From: Bacillota bacterium
GTDB lineage: Bacteria; Bacillota; Clostridia; Christensenellales; Pumilibacteraceae
Reading direction: 5' to 3'
Assembly (NCBI GenBank): GCA_009780135.1
Contig: WRAP01000001.1
Span: forward strand, 62,001-126,000
Length of the DNA stretch: 64,000 nucleotides
In this document: piece by piece, positions 1 through 9,030 of the stretch
Numbering within the stretch: position 1 is the first letter of the stretch
Layout of the letters: the number at the start of each line of letters is the position of its first letter
Notes under the pieces: generated by a model
Told to the model about the DNA's origin: nothing
Seen by the model: only the letters and a program-made list of their open reading frames with translations
Databases searched by the model: none
Translations under genes and position numbers: made by a program

Positions 1-935
1 TCGAAGATATGAATTATCCGTTTGATATTGTTGTAACCGAACTTACGAGTGTTAATAACACTTTAGTAAATCAGCTTTTAGAACTTGATGGCATAGATAA
101 CATTTTAAGGGCTAGTGTGCTATTAAATACTCCTATAAGTGTTTCTAATGCGATTTTTAATACAACAGTTATAGGCTTAGAAGATGACGGACTTAGGTTT
201 TTTGGAAGTAGCGTTTTAGAAGATAACGGTATAATAATCGGGAATAGGTTAGCACGAAATAGATATTTATCACTTGGACAAAGTTTGAGTTTTACTCATG
301 GCACAATTGAGCATCAAAAAGAAATAATTGGCATAGTAGATAGTGATTACTTTGGTGGGAGTTTTATTTTAGTAAATTTGTGCTTATTAGCAAACGATGT
401 TAGACCGTTTAACGAGCTACTTATTATAGGAAAAAGTGAGGTAGAGGTTGATAATTTACTTTTTGAAGTTAGCAACATAGTAGGTACAGGTGGTGCTACG
501 GTTAGAGCAGAAAACATTGACGGGCTAGCGGTAGGGGATTTTGTTGGTATAGTGGAGATTGTTCAAGCGTTTTGTATCGTTATTATTGTGCTAGTTGCAC
601 TGGTAGCCATGCTACTTATGCTACTGCAAGCTAAGCTACTTACTCAAAAAGCTGAAAAGCTAGAGCCTTTAGGTTTACGGTTTAGTGTTGATATAAAACA
701 TCTAGTTATTTGTATATCTATAATAGTATTATCATTATTTTTAATTTTGCCTTTTATAATGTTACTATTCAGCTTATCCAGCCGAGCCATTTTTATATCT
801 GTAGGTATAAGAGCTCAAATAATATTTTTTACTTCTACAATATGGCTGTCTGCATTTTTTAGCGTAGTATTTATAGTGCTGGCCTTTGTTGTGATTTATA
901 TAATAATAAAGAAGCTGCCAAAAAATAATGGTTGA
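1..935 (+). CDS. ABC transporter permease, FtsX/MacB-like, C-terminal part (truncated by window start)
   Basis: Frame open to the window edge; extracytoplasmic domain followed by three or more C-terminal TM segments in FtsX-like layout. Confidence 0.6.
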   Translation, partial: EDMNYPFDIVVTELTSVNNTLVNQLLELDGIDNILRASVLLNTPISVSNAIFNTTVIGLEDDGLRFFGSSVLEDNGIIIGNRLARNRYLSLGQSLSFTHGTIEHQKEIIGIVDSDYFGGSFILVNLCLLANDVRPFNELLIIGKSEVEVDNLLFEVSNIVGTGGATVRAENIDGLAVGDFVGIVEIVQAFCIVIIVLVALVAMLLMLLQAKLLTQKAEKLEPLGLRFSVDIKHLVICISIIVLSLFLILPFIMLLFSLSSRAIFISVGIRAQIIFFTSTIWLSAFFSVVFIVLAFVVIYIIIKKLPKNNG

Positions 936-1028
936 CAAAATTTGTATAATGAGGTATAATTATTTTGTAATCACATTTATTCTACATAATAATACAATTA
1001 TAATGCGATTGCTGCTAGAGGTGTTTTA

Positions 1029-3194
1029 ATGAAAAAATTAACAAAAATTATCATAATATTAGTATGTCTTTTGCTGGTAATGATTCCTATTATAGGTTGT
1101 TTGGAGACTTCTTCTGACAATAGCGAGCTTTTGGACAAAATTGCTGATCTTGAAAATAGGCTACGAGACCTAGAAAACGAGCGAGATGAAGGTAATCAAG
1201 AAATAGCAAGATTACTTGCATTGTTGCAGAATAATAGTACAGATATTGATTTATTACAAGCAACAGTTGATGCACTACAAGCTCATCTAAATAATGCTTT
1301 AGCTAATTTGGGTGCGGCTAATCAAAATATAACAGCTTTACAAGCAGCATTAGATGCGGCAAATGCCAGAATTAGAGAGCTTCAAGATGAATTATACGAA
1401 CTTACAGGGATACCGACGGGGCACCGCATAGGTGACTTTGCGCTATCGCACGCCCCTGGTGTTTTTAGTGAGGGTTTTGATTTGGAAATTAGACACATAA
1501 ACCCTGCGGCTGTTATTTATTATACAATAGACGGCACCGACCCGACTCCCGGGGCAAATAGATTTATATCCCGCAACACGCCAAGCACAACATCTATAGT
1601 GCCCTGGTGGACAAATAGAGAAAATGGAAATATTCAAGTAAGCGGTCGTGTGCCCGAGAGTGGTCTTATGCCTGTTAGAGATAACACAGTTTCTCATTGG
1701 CATTGGTATTCTATTTTAAGTCGTCATACAGCAAATACTACTGGTTATGGTACTGGTGGAGGAACACCGGCTCCGTCGACTTATCTTAGACAAGGTACAG
1801 CTTTTCGCTTTAGAGCATTTTTAGGTAATACTCCTGCTAGCGAGATTATTACAACCACTTTTTTAGTATGGGAAGATTTTAGTGATATATTTGGAGATAT
1901 GCCTATTATAGCTGTTACAGCAGCTTATAGTGAGTTTTTGGATGTATATCGTGATACTTCGCCACAAAGTAATATTCAGTTTCCGGCTCAAAGACGGATA
2001 TTTAATTATGAGTTTTTTGAGATAGAAAACGGTAGATACAATAGGAAATTTTCTATGCCTGCCTCTAGCCAATTAGGCGGTAGAGGAAGCAGAGGCAACC
2101 CACAACGCACTATAAATGTGCATGTAGCAAGAAACGAACTAGAAGGTGAGATTACGCATGAGGTGTTTGATGGATTAGAAAGTCTTACTCGCTTTAGATT
2201 ATGGAATGGTGGTAATAGCTTTTGGTGGTGCCATCTTAGAGACCCGTTTATGCAACAAGCGGCTTTTAATGCCGGAGGTAACATATTTCGTGGTGATTAC
2301 CGTCTAGCTGTAAAAATTATCAATGGTGAGTTTTGGGGTTTTACTACTATGAGAGAGCATACAAGTAATTCTTTCTTTACATTAGCTAGAGCGGGCTTAG
2401 CTAGAGATAATGTTTCTATGGTAGACGGTACTTGGATTGCTGTCCCCGGTATGCCACCACATATGAGATACACCGAAATTCAAGAAGAAGCCGGCGGTCT
2501 TACAATGACTCAGTATACTGAAATGTGGGAATTTATAAGAGATAATGACCCTAGATACGATTGCGTAAGGGAGCAACTTTTTGAGCAGTTTGTATGTATA
2601 TATAATGTAATGGATTATATTATATTTAATACTTTTTTTGGCAATAACGACTGGATACAAAATAATGTTAGGGCTTTTAGAGCGGCAAGACCGGATAGAA
2701 ACAGCCCTAATCCTTATATGGATGGCAGATGGAGATTTATACTGCACGATATGGATAGGGCTATTCCTGTAAATGGCACACCGAGCGGCAGTGGAGTTTG
2801 GGGAAGAGCTAATAGTTTTTGTACGATAACTTATAGAATATCTGATAGAAGTTTAAATCACGAACGGGGAACTTGGTTAAGGGTTTTAAGAGTTGTAAAT
2901 AATCGCTATTTTGCTGAACGAATGCGTGCTAGAGCTATACATTTAATGGAAAATGGTTTAAGTCAGCAAAGCTTAGAAGCTTTATTTGAAGAATTTGTAG
3001 AAGCTCGCCGTCCTGTTTTAGCAACACATTACAATCGTTTCTCTATGACAGGTGCCAGAACTGTAGAATCATCTCTAAGTAATTGGAACGCTCATATAAA
3101 CGCAATGAGACCGTTTTTTGTAGAAAGGCATGGACATTACAGAAACCACTTAGATGCAATGGTAAATAGAGCTTATGTGGGCCGTAGATTATAG
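1029..3194 (+). CDS. CotH kinase family lipoprotein with coiled-coil and chitobiase-like (YYTIDGTDPTPG) region
   Basis: Lipobox-like MIPIIGC; long LxxLxxx coiled coil; YYTIDGTDPT motif; CotH-like 'FRGDYRLAVKIINGEFWGFTTMRE' and 'RWRFILHDMDRAI'. Confidence 0.8.
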   Translation: MKKLTKIIIILVCLLLVMIPIIGCLETSSDNSELLDKIADLENRLRDLENERDEGNQEIARLLALLQNNSTDIDLLQATVDALQAHLNNALANLGAANQNITALQAALDAANARIRELQDELYELTGIPTGHRIGDFALSHAPGVFSEGFDLEIRHINPAAVIYYTIDGTDPTPGANRFISRNTPSTTSIVPWWTNRENGNIQVSGRVPESGLMPVRDNTVSHWHWYSILSRHTANTTGYGTGGGTPAPSTYLRQGTAFRFRAFLGNTPASEIITTTFLVWEDFSDIFGDMPIIAVTAAYSEFLDVYRDTSPQSNIQFPAQRRIFNYEFFEIENGRYNRKFSMPASSQLGGRGSRGNPQRTINVHVARNELEGEITHEVFDGLESLTRFRLWNGGNSFWWCHLRDPFMQQAAFNAGGNIFRGDYRLAVKIINGEFWGFTTMREHTSNSFFTLARAGLARDNVSMVDGTWIAVPGMPPHMRYTEIQEEAGGLTMTQYTEMWEFIRDNDPRYDCVREQLFEQFVCIYNVMDYIIFNTFFGNNDWIQNNVRAFRAARPDRNSPNPYMDGRWRFILHDMDRAIPVNGTPSGSGVWGRANSFCTITYRISDRSLNHERGTWLRVLRVVNNRYFAERMRARAIHLMENGLSQQSLEALFEEFVEARRPVLATHYNRFSMTGARTVESSLSNWNAHINAMRPFFVERHGHYRNHLDAMVNRAYVGRRL

Positions 3195-3199
3195 TAAAT

Positions 3200-3237
3200 A
3201 AAAAATGTCGTATTTACAAGTAAATACGACATTTTTT
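3200..3237. terminator. Bidirectional Rho-independent terminator between convergent cotH-like gene and sigF
   Basis: AAAAAATGTCGTATTTAC-aag-TAAATACGACATTTTTT. Confidence 0.9.
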
Positions 3238-3250
3238 ATTGTTAAATAGA

Positions 3251-4033
3251 TTATCCTAGTGCATTTTTTAGTTTGCTCAAAATTTTACTTTCTAATCTAG
3301 AAACTTGCACTTGCGAAACACCTAAGACTTTTGCTACTTCGGATTGAGTTTTATCTCTAAAATAACGAAGTAGTATTATCTTTTTTTCTCTATCGGGAAG
3401 AGAGGATATTATATCCTTTAGAATAATGCGATCGATTTTATCGTCCGTATTTTCTTTACTAGCAATTTTATCAAGAAGTTCTTGTCCGGTTTCTTCATCT
3501 GTTTTTTCGTAAAGTGATAAAGGAAAGCGTCCGCTATCCATAACAAAAACCGCCTCTTGCGGTTCTATATTAAATTCTTTAGCAATTGTTTCGATATCAG
3601 GACTTTTTTGAAATTCCGCTTTATATTTTTCTATAAAAAAATTGATTTTATGATTTAAGGCTTTAACGCTACGAGAGATTTTTATATAACCGTCATCTCG
3701 CAAAAATCGTTTTACTTCACCCGCTATCATAGGTACAGCATAGGTAGAAAATCGTACTCCAAAGCTAGGAGCAAAGTTCTTAATTGCTTTTAAAAAACCT
3801 AAGCAACCTAACTGATATAAATCGTCGTATTCAACTCCACGATTTTTGAATCGTCTAATAACGCTTTTAACAAGCGGAGAATTATCCTCAATTAGTTTAG
3901 ATTTAGAACTCTCGCACCCACTTTGTGCTTTTTTTATAAGTTCAAAAGTCTCGCTTTTGCTATCATCAATCGGCGAAAGGGAAGATGCTGCTAGTTTTTC
4001 ACTATTTTCAGTTGTTGTCATTACTTCGGTCAT
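3251..4033 (-). CDS. sigF: RNA polymerase sporulation sigma factor SigF/SigG-type, likely SigF by synteny with spoIIAA/AB
   Basis: Sigma-70 regions 2, 3 and 4; 'NSPLVKSVIRRFKNRGVEYDDLYQLGCLGFLKAIKNFAPSFGVRFSTYAVPMIAGEVKRFLRDDG'. Confidence 0.9.
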   Translation of the reverse strand: MTEVMTTTENSEKLAASSLSPIDDSKSETFELIKKAQSGCESSKSKLIEDNSPLVKSVIRRFKNRGVEYDDLYQLGCLGFLKAIKNFAPSFGVRFSTYAVPMIAGEVKRFLRDDGYIKISRSVKALNHKINFFIEKYKAEFQKSPDIETIAKEFNIEPQEAVFVMDSGRFPLSLYEKTDEETGQELLDKIASKENTDDKIDRIILKDIISSLPDREKKIILLRYFRDKTQSEVAKVLGVSQVQVSRLESKILSKLKNALG

Positions 4034-4129
4034 TTATAAAAATTTAAGGAGTTGATTAATTTGAAAAAATAAAATATAATGTTGTTAAAACCTTTGCAAG
4101 ATTGTTAAAAAGGAGGTAGATGAAATATT

Positions 4130-4336
4130 ATGAAAAATGGAAACTGTCCTAAATGCGAGAGTGCCGATATAGCGATTTTCAAAAAATCGCCAGGCATTAG
4201 TGCAAGGCATGGAAATATGTTATTTGAACATATTCCGCTTGGTCTTATGAAATCAGCGAAAATCCAACATTATGTTTGTCGAAAATGTGGCTTTTTGGAG
4301 CATTACATCAAAGATGAAGATATTAAAAAATTATAG
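4130..4336 (+). CDS. Small zinc-ribbon protein (two CxxC pairs)
   Basis: CPKC...CRKC; AGGAGG upstream; opposite strand to flanking spoIIAB and sigF. Confidence 0.7.
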   Translation: MKNGNCPKCESADIAIFKKSPGISARHGNMLFEHIPLGLMKSAKIQHYVCRKCGFLEHYIKDEDIKKL

Positions 4337-4351
4337 AGAGTTTATAAATAT

Positions 4352-4843
4352 TTAAGCACTCACATCAAAATGCTTAACCATTTTTACTATAAGCCCGCCG
4401 CCTTCTCTAGCTTCTACCGCTAGTTCGTCCATAAAGGATTCCATAACAGTAAAGCCCATACCGCTTCGTTCTTCACTGGCACGGGTGGTGTAAAATGGTT
4501 GTCTAGCGGTGGCAATATCAATAATGCCCATGCCGCTATCAAGAATTTCGATATGTACACTTCTAGCGTAAAGACTGGCGTTTATTTCTATAATTCCGCC
4601 TTTAGAGTTGTAGGCGTGAACAACACTATTAGTAACAGCTTCGCTAACAGCGGTTTTTATATCTGTTAGTTGCTCTACAGTTGGATTAACGCTAGCACAA
4701 AACGCCGCCACAACGCTTCTAGCGAAGGCTTCATTTTTATTTATGGCTTCAATGCGAAGGCTCATAAAGTTGTCGGGAGTAGTTCCCGATTTGTAGCAAA
4801 AGCTACTGGTTTTAGTGTTTCTTTTTAATGTTTTTGTGTTCAT
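4352..4843 (-). CDS. spoIIAB: Anti-sigma F factor SpoIIAB (HATPase_c)
   Basis: 'SEAVTNSVVHAYNSKGGIIEI', 'EILDSGMGI', 'ERSGMGFTVMESFMD'. Confidence 0.9.
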   Translation of the reverse strand: MNTKTLKRNTKTSSFCYKSGTTPDNFMSLRIEAINKNEAFARSVVAAFCASVNPTVEQLTDIKTAVSEAVTNSVVHAYNSKGGIIEINASLYARSVHIEILDSGMGIIDIATARQPFYTTRASEERSGMGFTVMESFMDELAVEAREGGGLIVKMVKHFDVSA

Positions 4844-4855
4844 AAAAATTTCTCC

Positions 4856-5167
4856 TTAAAAACTAACCTTGGGCATATATTGATATATGCCACAAAGGGT
4901 TAGTAGTTTATCTACCGCTTTTGTTGGGTTTGCTATATGTAGAGGCACTCCTCTAGCTTTTAATTTTTTAAATCTACCAAGTAGCACGCCTATGCCGGTG
5001 CTATCCATAAAAACAAGCTCGCTCATATCAAGCATAACTTTTTTTATATGTGGTTCTTCTATAAGACTATCCAGTGTATCTCTGGCATTTTGAGCAACTG
5101 CTTCATCTAGTTCGCCTGCAATGCCGATATATAATATGTTATTTAGTTTTTTATAAATGATTTTCAT
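4856..5167 (-). CDS. spoIIAA: Anti-sigma F factor antagonist SpoIIAA (STAS); likely start at MKIIYKK within the longer ORF
   Basis: STAS motif 'VMLDMSELVFMDSTGIGVLLGRFK'; adjacent to spoIIAB. Confidence 0.88.
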   Translation of the reverse strand: MKIIYKKLNNILYIGIAGELDEAVAQNARDTLDSLIEEPHIKKVMLDMSELVFMDSTGIGVLLGRFKKLKARGVPLHIANPTKAVDKLLTLCGIYQYMPKVSF

Positions 5168-5458
5168 AGAAAGTAGTAGTAGCAATAGCTTTGATAATCA
5201 TAACAAAAAAAAACTAGCAAATTTTGTCTAAAGCTAGTGATAAAAAACGATTTATGTCGACCAAAAAAATCTAAAGAATAAATGTCAATATAAAAAACAA
5301 AAATGAAAAATTGTTTTTTTATTAAAAAATTTATTTGTACTTTTATTTTATTTGTTATATACTAAGAGGGTGTGGGTATTTTTTTGGCATAAATTAAACT
5401 TAAGCTAATTAAAAATTATAAATAATGCCACGAGATGACGGTTTTTTTGGAGGAACCA

Positions 5459-8179
5459 ATGAAGATTTTTAAGAAAATTTACTATCCAATTATGACGATT
5501 GTAGCGATTATAGCTATAGTCTTTGGATTTTTAGGTGCTTACGGCATAGGCTCTAATAATAGAGTAGGTGAACAGTTTGTCGACAGAGCTTTAACTCATG
5601 CAGAGGCGATTGTAGAAATTAGTGCAGTACGAAATGCTGATGGAACTATGAACTTCGGTCGCAACAGCATGAATACTACGGCTACATTAAATACTAGAGC
5701 ATACATTGAAAGCCAAATAATTTCTAGTGCTACTACTAATGCTAGAACTACTTTTAATGTTGTTGAGGATGATGAATATTTTGTTGCTACTGGTATCTTA
5801 AATGCTAGTGAAAATGGTAGAGCTACTGCTACAGTAGCTACATTTAGCGTTATGGCAAATAGCGAAACTCTTTCTAGTGCTACAGAAAGAGATGAAAGAA
5901 TTGTTTATTTAAGAAATCACAATGTTCAAGAAAATTTACTACAAAACACAATTGTTTTTATACCTGGCTCTCAAACTGTAGCAGGTGCAGATAGACCCGA
6001 TGTAGCATTAATTACTGTTAATATTGATTCTATTGGTCCTGAAGCAACCGGTAGTGCCTTAATTGGTGCTATGATAGAGCATATAAGGGAATTGCTAAGT
6101 GCTTCTAACCCTAGTCATTCTAACGATTTATTATTCGTATTTGCTGACGGTGGTTTAGAGCAAGATATGGGGTTAAGGACTATTCTTAATCAAATGCGAT
6201 TACTTCGTCCCGGTAGCGGACATAACATTGTAGATAATATTAACTTTATTGCTCAATTTACTACGCACGGCAATAGAGGTCCTGTTATGGTAACACATGC
6301 AGGTGTATCACCTAATGAAACACTTGCTATGCTAGGCAACTCAGATGCTGCTAATAGTTCGATTATAGAATTATTTGAGATGTCACCTTATGCTGAGGAA
6401 CATCATTTTGCGGGTAATATTCCTAGTTTGACTTTTAGTAATGTTGGCGATAGTAGGCATATGCGTACAGTAGAGGACAATATGGAAAATATTTCTAGAG
6501 ATATTGTTACTCGCCATGCTGGCATTATGGGACAAGTTATCGAGGCATTTGGTAATGGCGATTTATCTGCTTTAATGGAAGGCGGTAGTACAAGTGCTGT
6601 CTATCATAACTTTTTTGGTTTTAATGTTAGAACAGCTAGTTTTATGCAGTATATTTTAGCGGCAATTATTTTATTACTTGTATTATTGATACTTGTACTA
6701 AATATCAAATTTAAATCATTTAGTATGCTAAAGGTATCGCTTGGTGCGGTTACTCAACTAATAGCGGTAACTGTAGGCGGATTGGTTGTGTTTGCTTTTT
6801 ATTCGATAATGGCATTATATTTAGCAGCTTTTGGAGTAATTAGTATAAATGCGTTTATAACCTTTAGTTTGTTTAATCCAGGAATTCTTTTGTCTGCTAT
6901 AGCTATATTTATAATAGCATCAATTGCTGTTTATATTCCGCTTAAAAAAGCATTCTTTATAAAATCGCCTTCAGTTGTGCGTGGCGGTGTGTTTATAACA
7001 GCACTTTTAGCTGTATTAACAGCATTTATTATGCCACAATTAGCATATGTATTTACAATATTGTCGCTAATTCAGCTTGTTATTATGCTTATAACAATGC
7101 TGCTAAAAAACAAATTCAAAGAAAAATTTGGCACAGAAATAGAAAGTTTATTCCCATATGTTTGGGCAAGTATTATAACTCTGCCACTTGCTATATTTGC
7201 TATTGTGCTAATCGGTAACCTTACTCCGCTGATTATGTTGCCTGTATTAGTGCTATTTATGGCTCCGTTATTAGCTGTTATTCTTCCATTTGCTGAAATG
7301 CTTAAGCCTATATTTACTAAAATGTTTTCACGCATTCCGCAAATTATCCGTACCGAAGAAGTAGTTACCGAGATGGTAGAAGACCCTGCTAAAAAAGGTA
7401 AATTTACAGAAAAAACCTACAAAAAAGTTACTAAAGAAAAAGGTAAGTTAAGGTATCATCATGCTTATGGTATTACTATAATGGCTATGTTTGCGTTTGT
7501 TGCTTTAACGCTTTTCTCAGCTTTTGGTGGTGGTTTTAATAGCAAAATAAACTCAAGTACACCTGATATCGAAAATTACTTTAGAGTCGGGGCATTTAAT
7601 TATATAAGAGATGGTGCTGAAAGAAGATTAGAAGTTGGTGAACTTAGCAATATTCGTGAAATTTCAGATTATGTACCGGGTCTTAGCTTTAATAGTGCTC
7701 GAAACACATATGCAATGACGCCACCGGCAGATTTTACTATTGATGCTACAGTTACTCCTAGATTTTTAACAGGCGAAGGTGTTGTTCCTTCTAGAGCTTT
7801 TATTTACCGTACATTCTCTCATGAGAGCCGTGTAACTGTTACGCTTTCTAATACTAGACTAATCGATAGAATTTATATAACTACAGCTGATACTCAAGTG
7901 GCAATAGACGAAGAGGCTAATGCGTTTATTCTTCACAACACAGATAATAGCGATACTATTACAATTGTAATGCCTTATGATATAGCTAGATATATTCAAA
8001 TGCGTTTCGAGGGCGGTGTTGCTAGCGTTAGAGTTAGTGTTTTAGAAGAAAACAACAGAACAGCAGGTTTGCCGATTCATAATTTGCAAGATGTAGTGCG
8101 TCTAAGAGGTAATGAATCTACTATAAGAGATTACATTCGTATCAATACAATCTTTACAACTGCAACTTCTGTAGCGTAA
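5459..8179 (+). CDS. Polytopic membrane protein with extracytoplasmic domain resembling M28/ERMP1-type peptidase, ligands apparently degenerate
   Basis: GGAGG SD before ATG 5459; 'NTIVFIPGS...VALITVNIDSIGPEATGSALIGAMIEHIREL...NDLLFVFADGGLEQDMGLRTI' aligns by eye to the M28 HxDS/GAxD/EE region; many TM helices. Confidence 0.55.
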   Translation: MKIFKKIYYPIMTIVAIIAIVFGFLGAYGIGSNNRVGEQFVDRALTHAEAIVEISAVRNADGTMNFGRNSMNTTATLNTRAYIESQIISSATTNARTTFNVVEDDEYFVATGILNASENGRATATVATFSVMANSETLSSATERDERIVYLRNHNVQENLLQNTIVFIPGSQTVAGADRPDVALITVNIDSIGPEATGSALIGAMIEHIRELLSASNPSHSNDLLFVFADGGLEQDMGLRTILNQMRLLRPGSGHNIVDNINFIAQFTTHGNRGPVMVTHAGVSPNETLAMLGNSDAANSSIIELFEMSPYAEEHHFAGNIPSLTFSNVGDSRHMRTVEDNMENISRDIVTRHAGIMGQVIEAFGNGDLSALMEGGSTSAVYHNFFGFNVRTASFMQYILAAIILLLVLLILVLNIKFKSFSMLKVSLGAVTQLIAVTVGGLVVFAFYSIMALYLAAFGVISINAFITFSLFNPGILLSAIAIFIIASIAVYIPLKKAFFIKSPSVVRGGVFITALLAVLTAFIMPQLAYVFTILSLIQLVIMLITMLLKNKFKEKFGTEIESLFPYVWASIITLPLAIFAIVLIGNLTPLIMLPVLVLFMAPLLAVILPFAEMLKPIFTKMFSRIPQIIRTEEVVTEMVEDPAKKGKFTEKTYKKVTKEKGKLRYHHAYGITIMAMFAFVALTLFSAFGGGFNSKINSSTPDIENYFRVGAFNYIRDGAERRLEVGELSNIREISDYVPGLSFNSARNTYAMTPPADFTIDATVTPRFLTGEGVVPSRAFIYRTFSHESRVTVTLSNTRLIDRIYITTADTQVAIDEEANAFILHNTDNSDTITIVMPYDIARYIQMRFEGGVASVRVSVLEENNRTAGLPIHNLQDVVRLRGNESTIRDYIRINTIFTTATSVA

Positions 8180-8264
8180 TGGCAGACAAATACTACTAAT
8201 AATATTTTATTTAAAAGATATTTTAATACTTTTCAAAATTTGCCGTGTGATATATAATAATCAC

Positions 8265-8888
8265 ATGGCAAGTTTTTTATCTAAGAAGCAAATTTATGTA
8301 GCTACAGGCAATCCTAATAAGGCTAAAAATTCGTTAGCTGTACTAAGCAAGATTTTTGATAATGTTAGTCATTATAGCTTGGAGCTGCCTGAAATTCAGA
8401 GTTTAGATTTAGAGGAAGTTGTAAGACATAAATTGCAATTTGCGTTAGGGGATTTTAAGATAGATAAGAACGGGAACGATAGGGATGAATCAGAAAACTC
8501 ATATTTAATAGTAGAGGATATTTCATTGGAATTTGAAGCGTTAGGGCGGTTGCCTGGCACATTTATAAAGTTTTTTTGTAGTGAGTTAGGATTAGATAAA
8601 ATGTGTAGGTTGTTAGATGGGCTTGAAGGATTAGGTAGAAAAGCTAAAGTTAAATGTGTGATTGGATTAGCTAAAATTGGTGAGAAGAATATGGAGAACG
8701 CTAAGTTTTTTAGTAGCGAATTAAATGGAGAGATTTCAAATGAGCCCAAGGGCAATGGTGGTTTTGGTTTTGATAAAATTTTTATTCCCGAGGGTTATAA
8801 CAACAAAACCGCAGGCGAATTAAATGGCATCGAATACAGCCGATATTTTGCGGAAATTAGAAAATATGAGAATTTAATGAAAAATTAG
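8265..8888 (+). CDS. Non-canonical purine NTP pyrophosphatase, RdgB/HAM1 family (start at internal ATG)
   Basis: 'IYVATGNPNKAKNS', 'YLIVEDISLEFEALGRLPGTFIKFF', 'GFGFDKIFIPEGY'. Confidence 0.8.
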   Translation: MASFLSKKQIYVATGNPNKAKNSLAVLSKIFDNVSHYSLELPEIQSLDLEEVVRHKLQFALGDFKIDKNGNDRDESENSYLIVEDISLEFEALGRLPGTFIKFFCSELGLDKMCRLLDGLEGLGRKAKVKCVIGLAKIGEKNMENAKFFSSELNGEISNEPKGNGGFGFDKIFIPEGYNNKTAGELNGIEYSRYFAEIRKYENLMKN

Positions 8889-9030
8889 AAATGATACAAA
8901 AGAAAAGTTGTTGTGCTTATTGCCTCCATAATAATTCAATTATTTAACTTGCATAGGTCATTAGTTTCTCATTCCTTATTGAAATAGATTTTTTGTATCA
9001 AAAAATCTATTTGTCGCATATATAGTCTAG

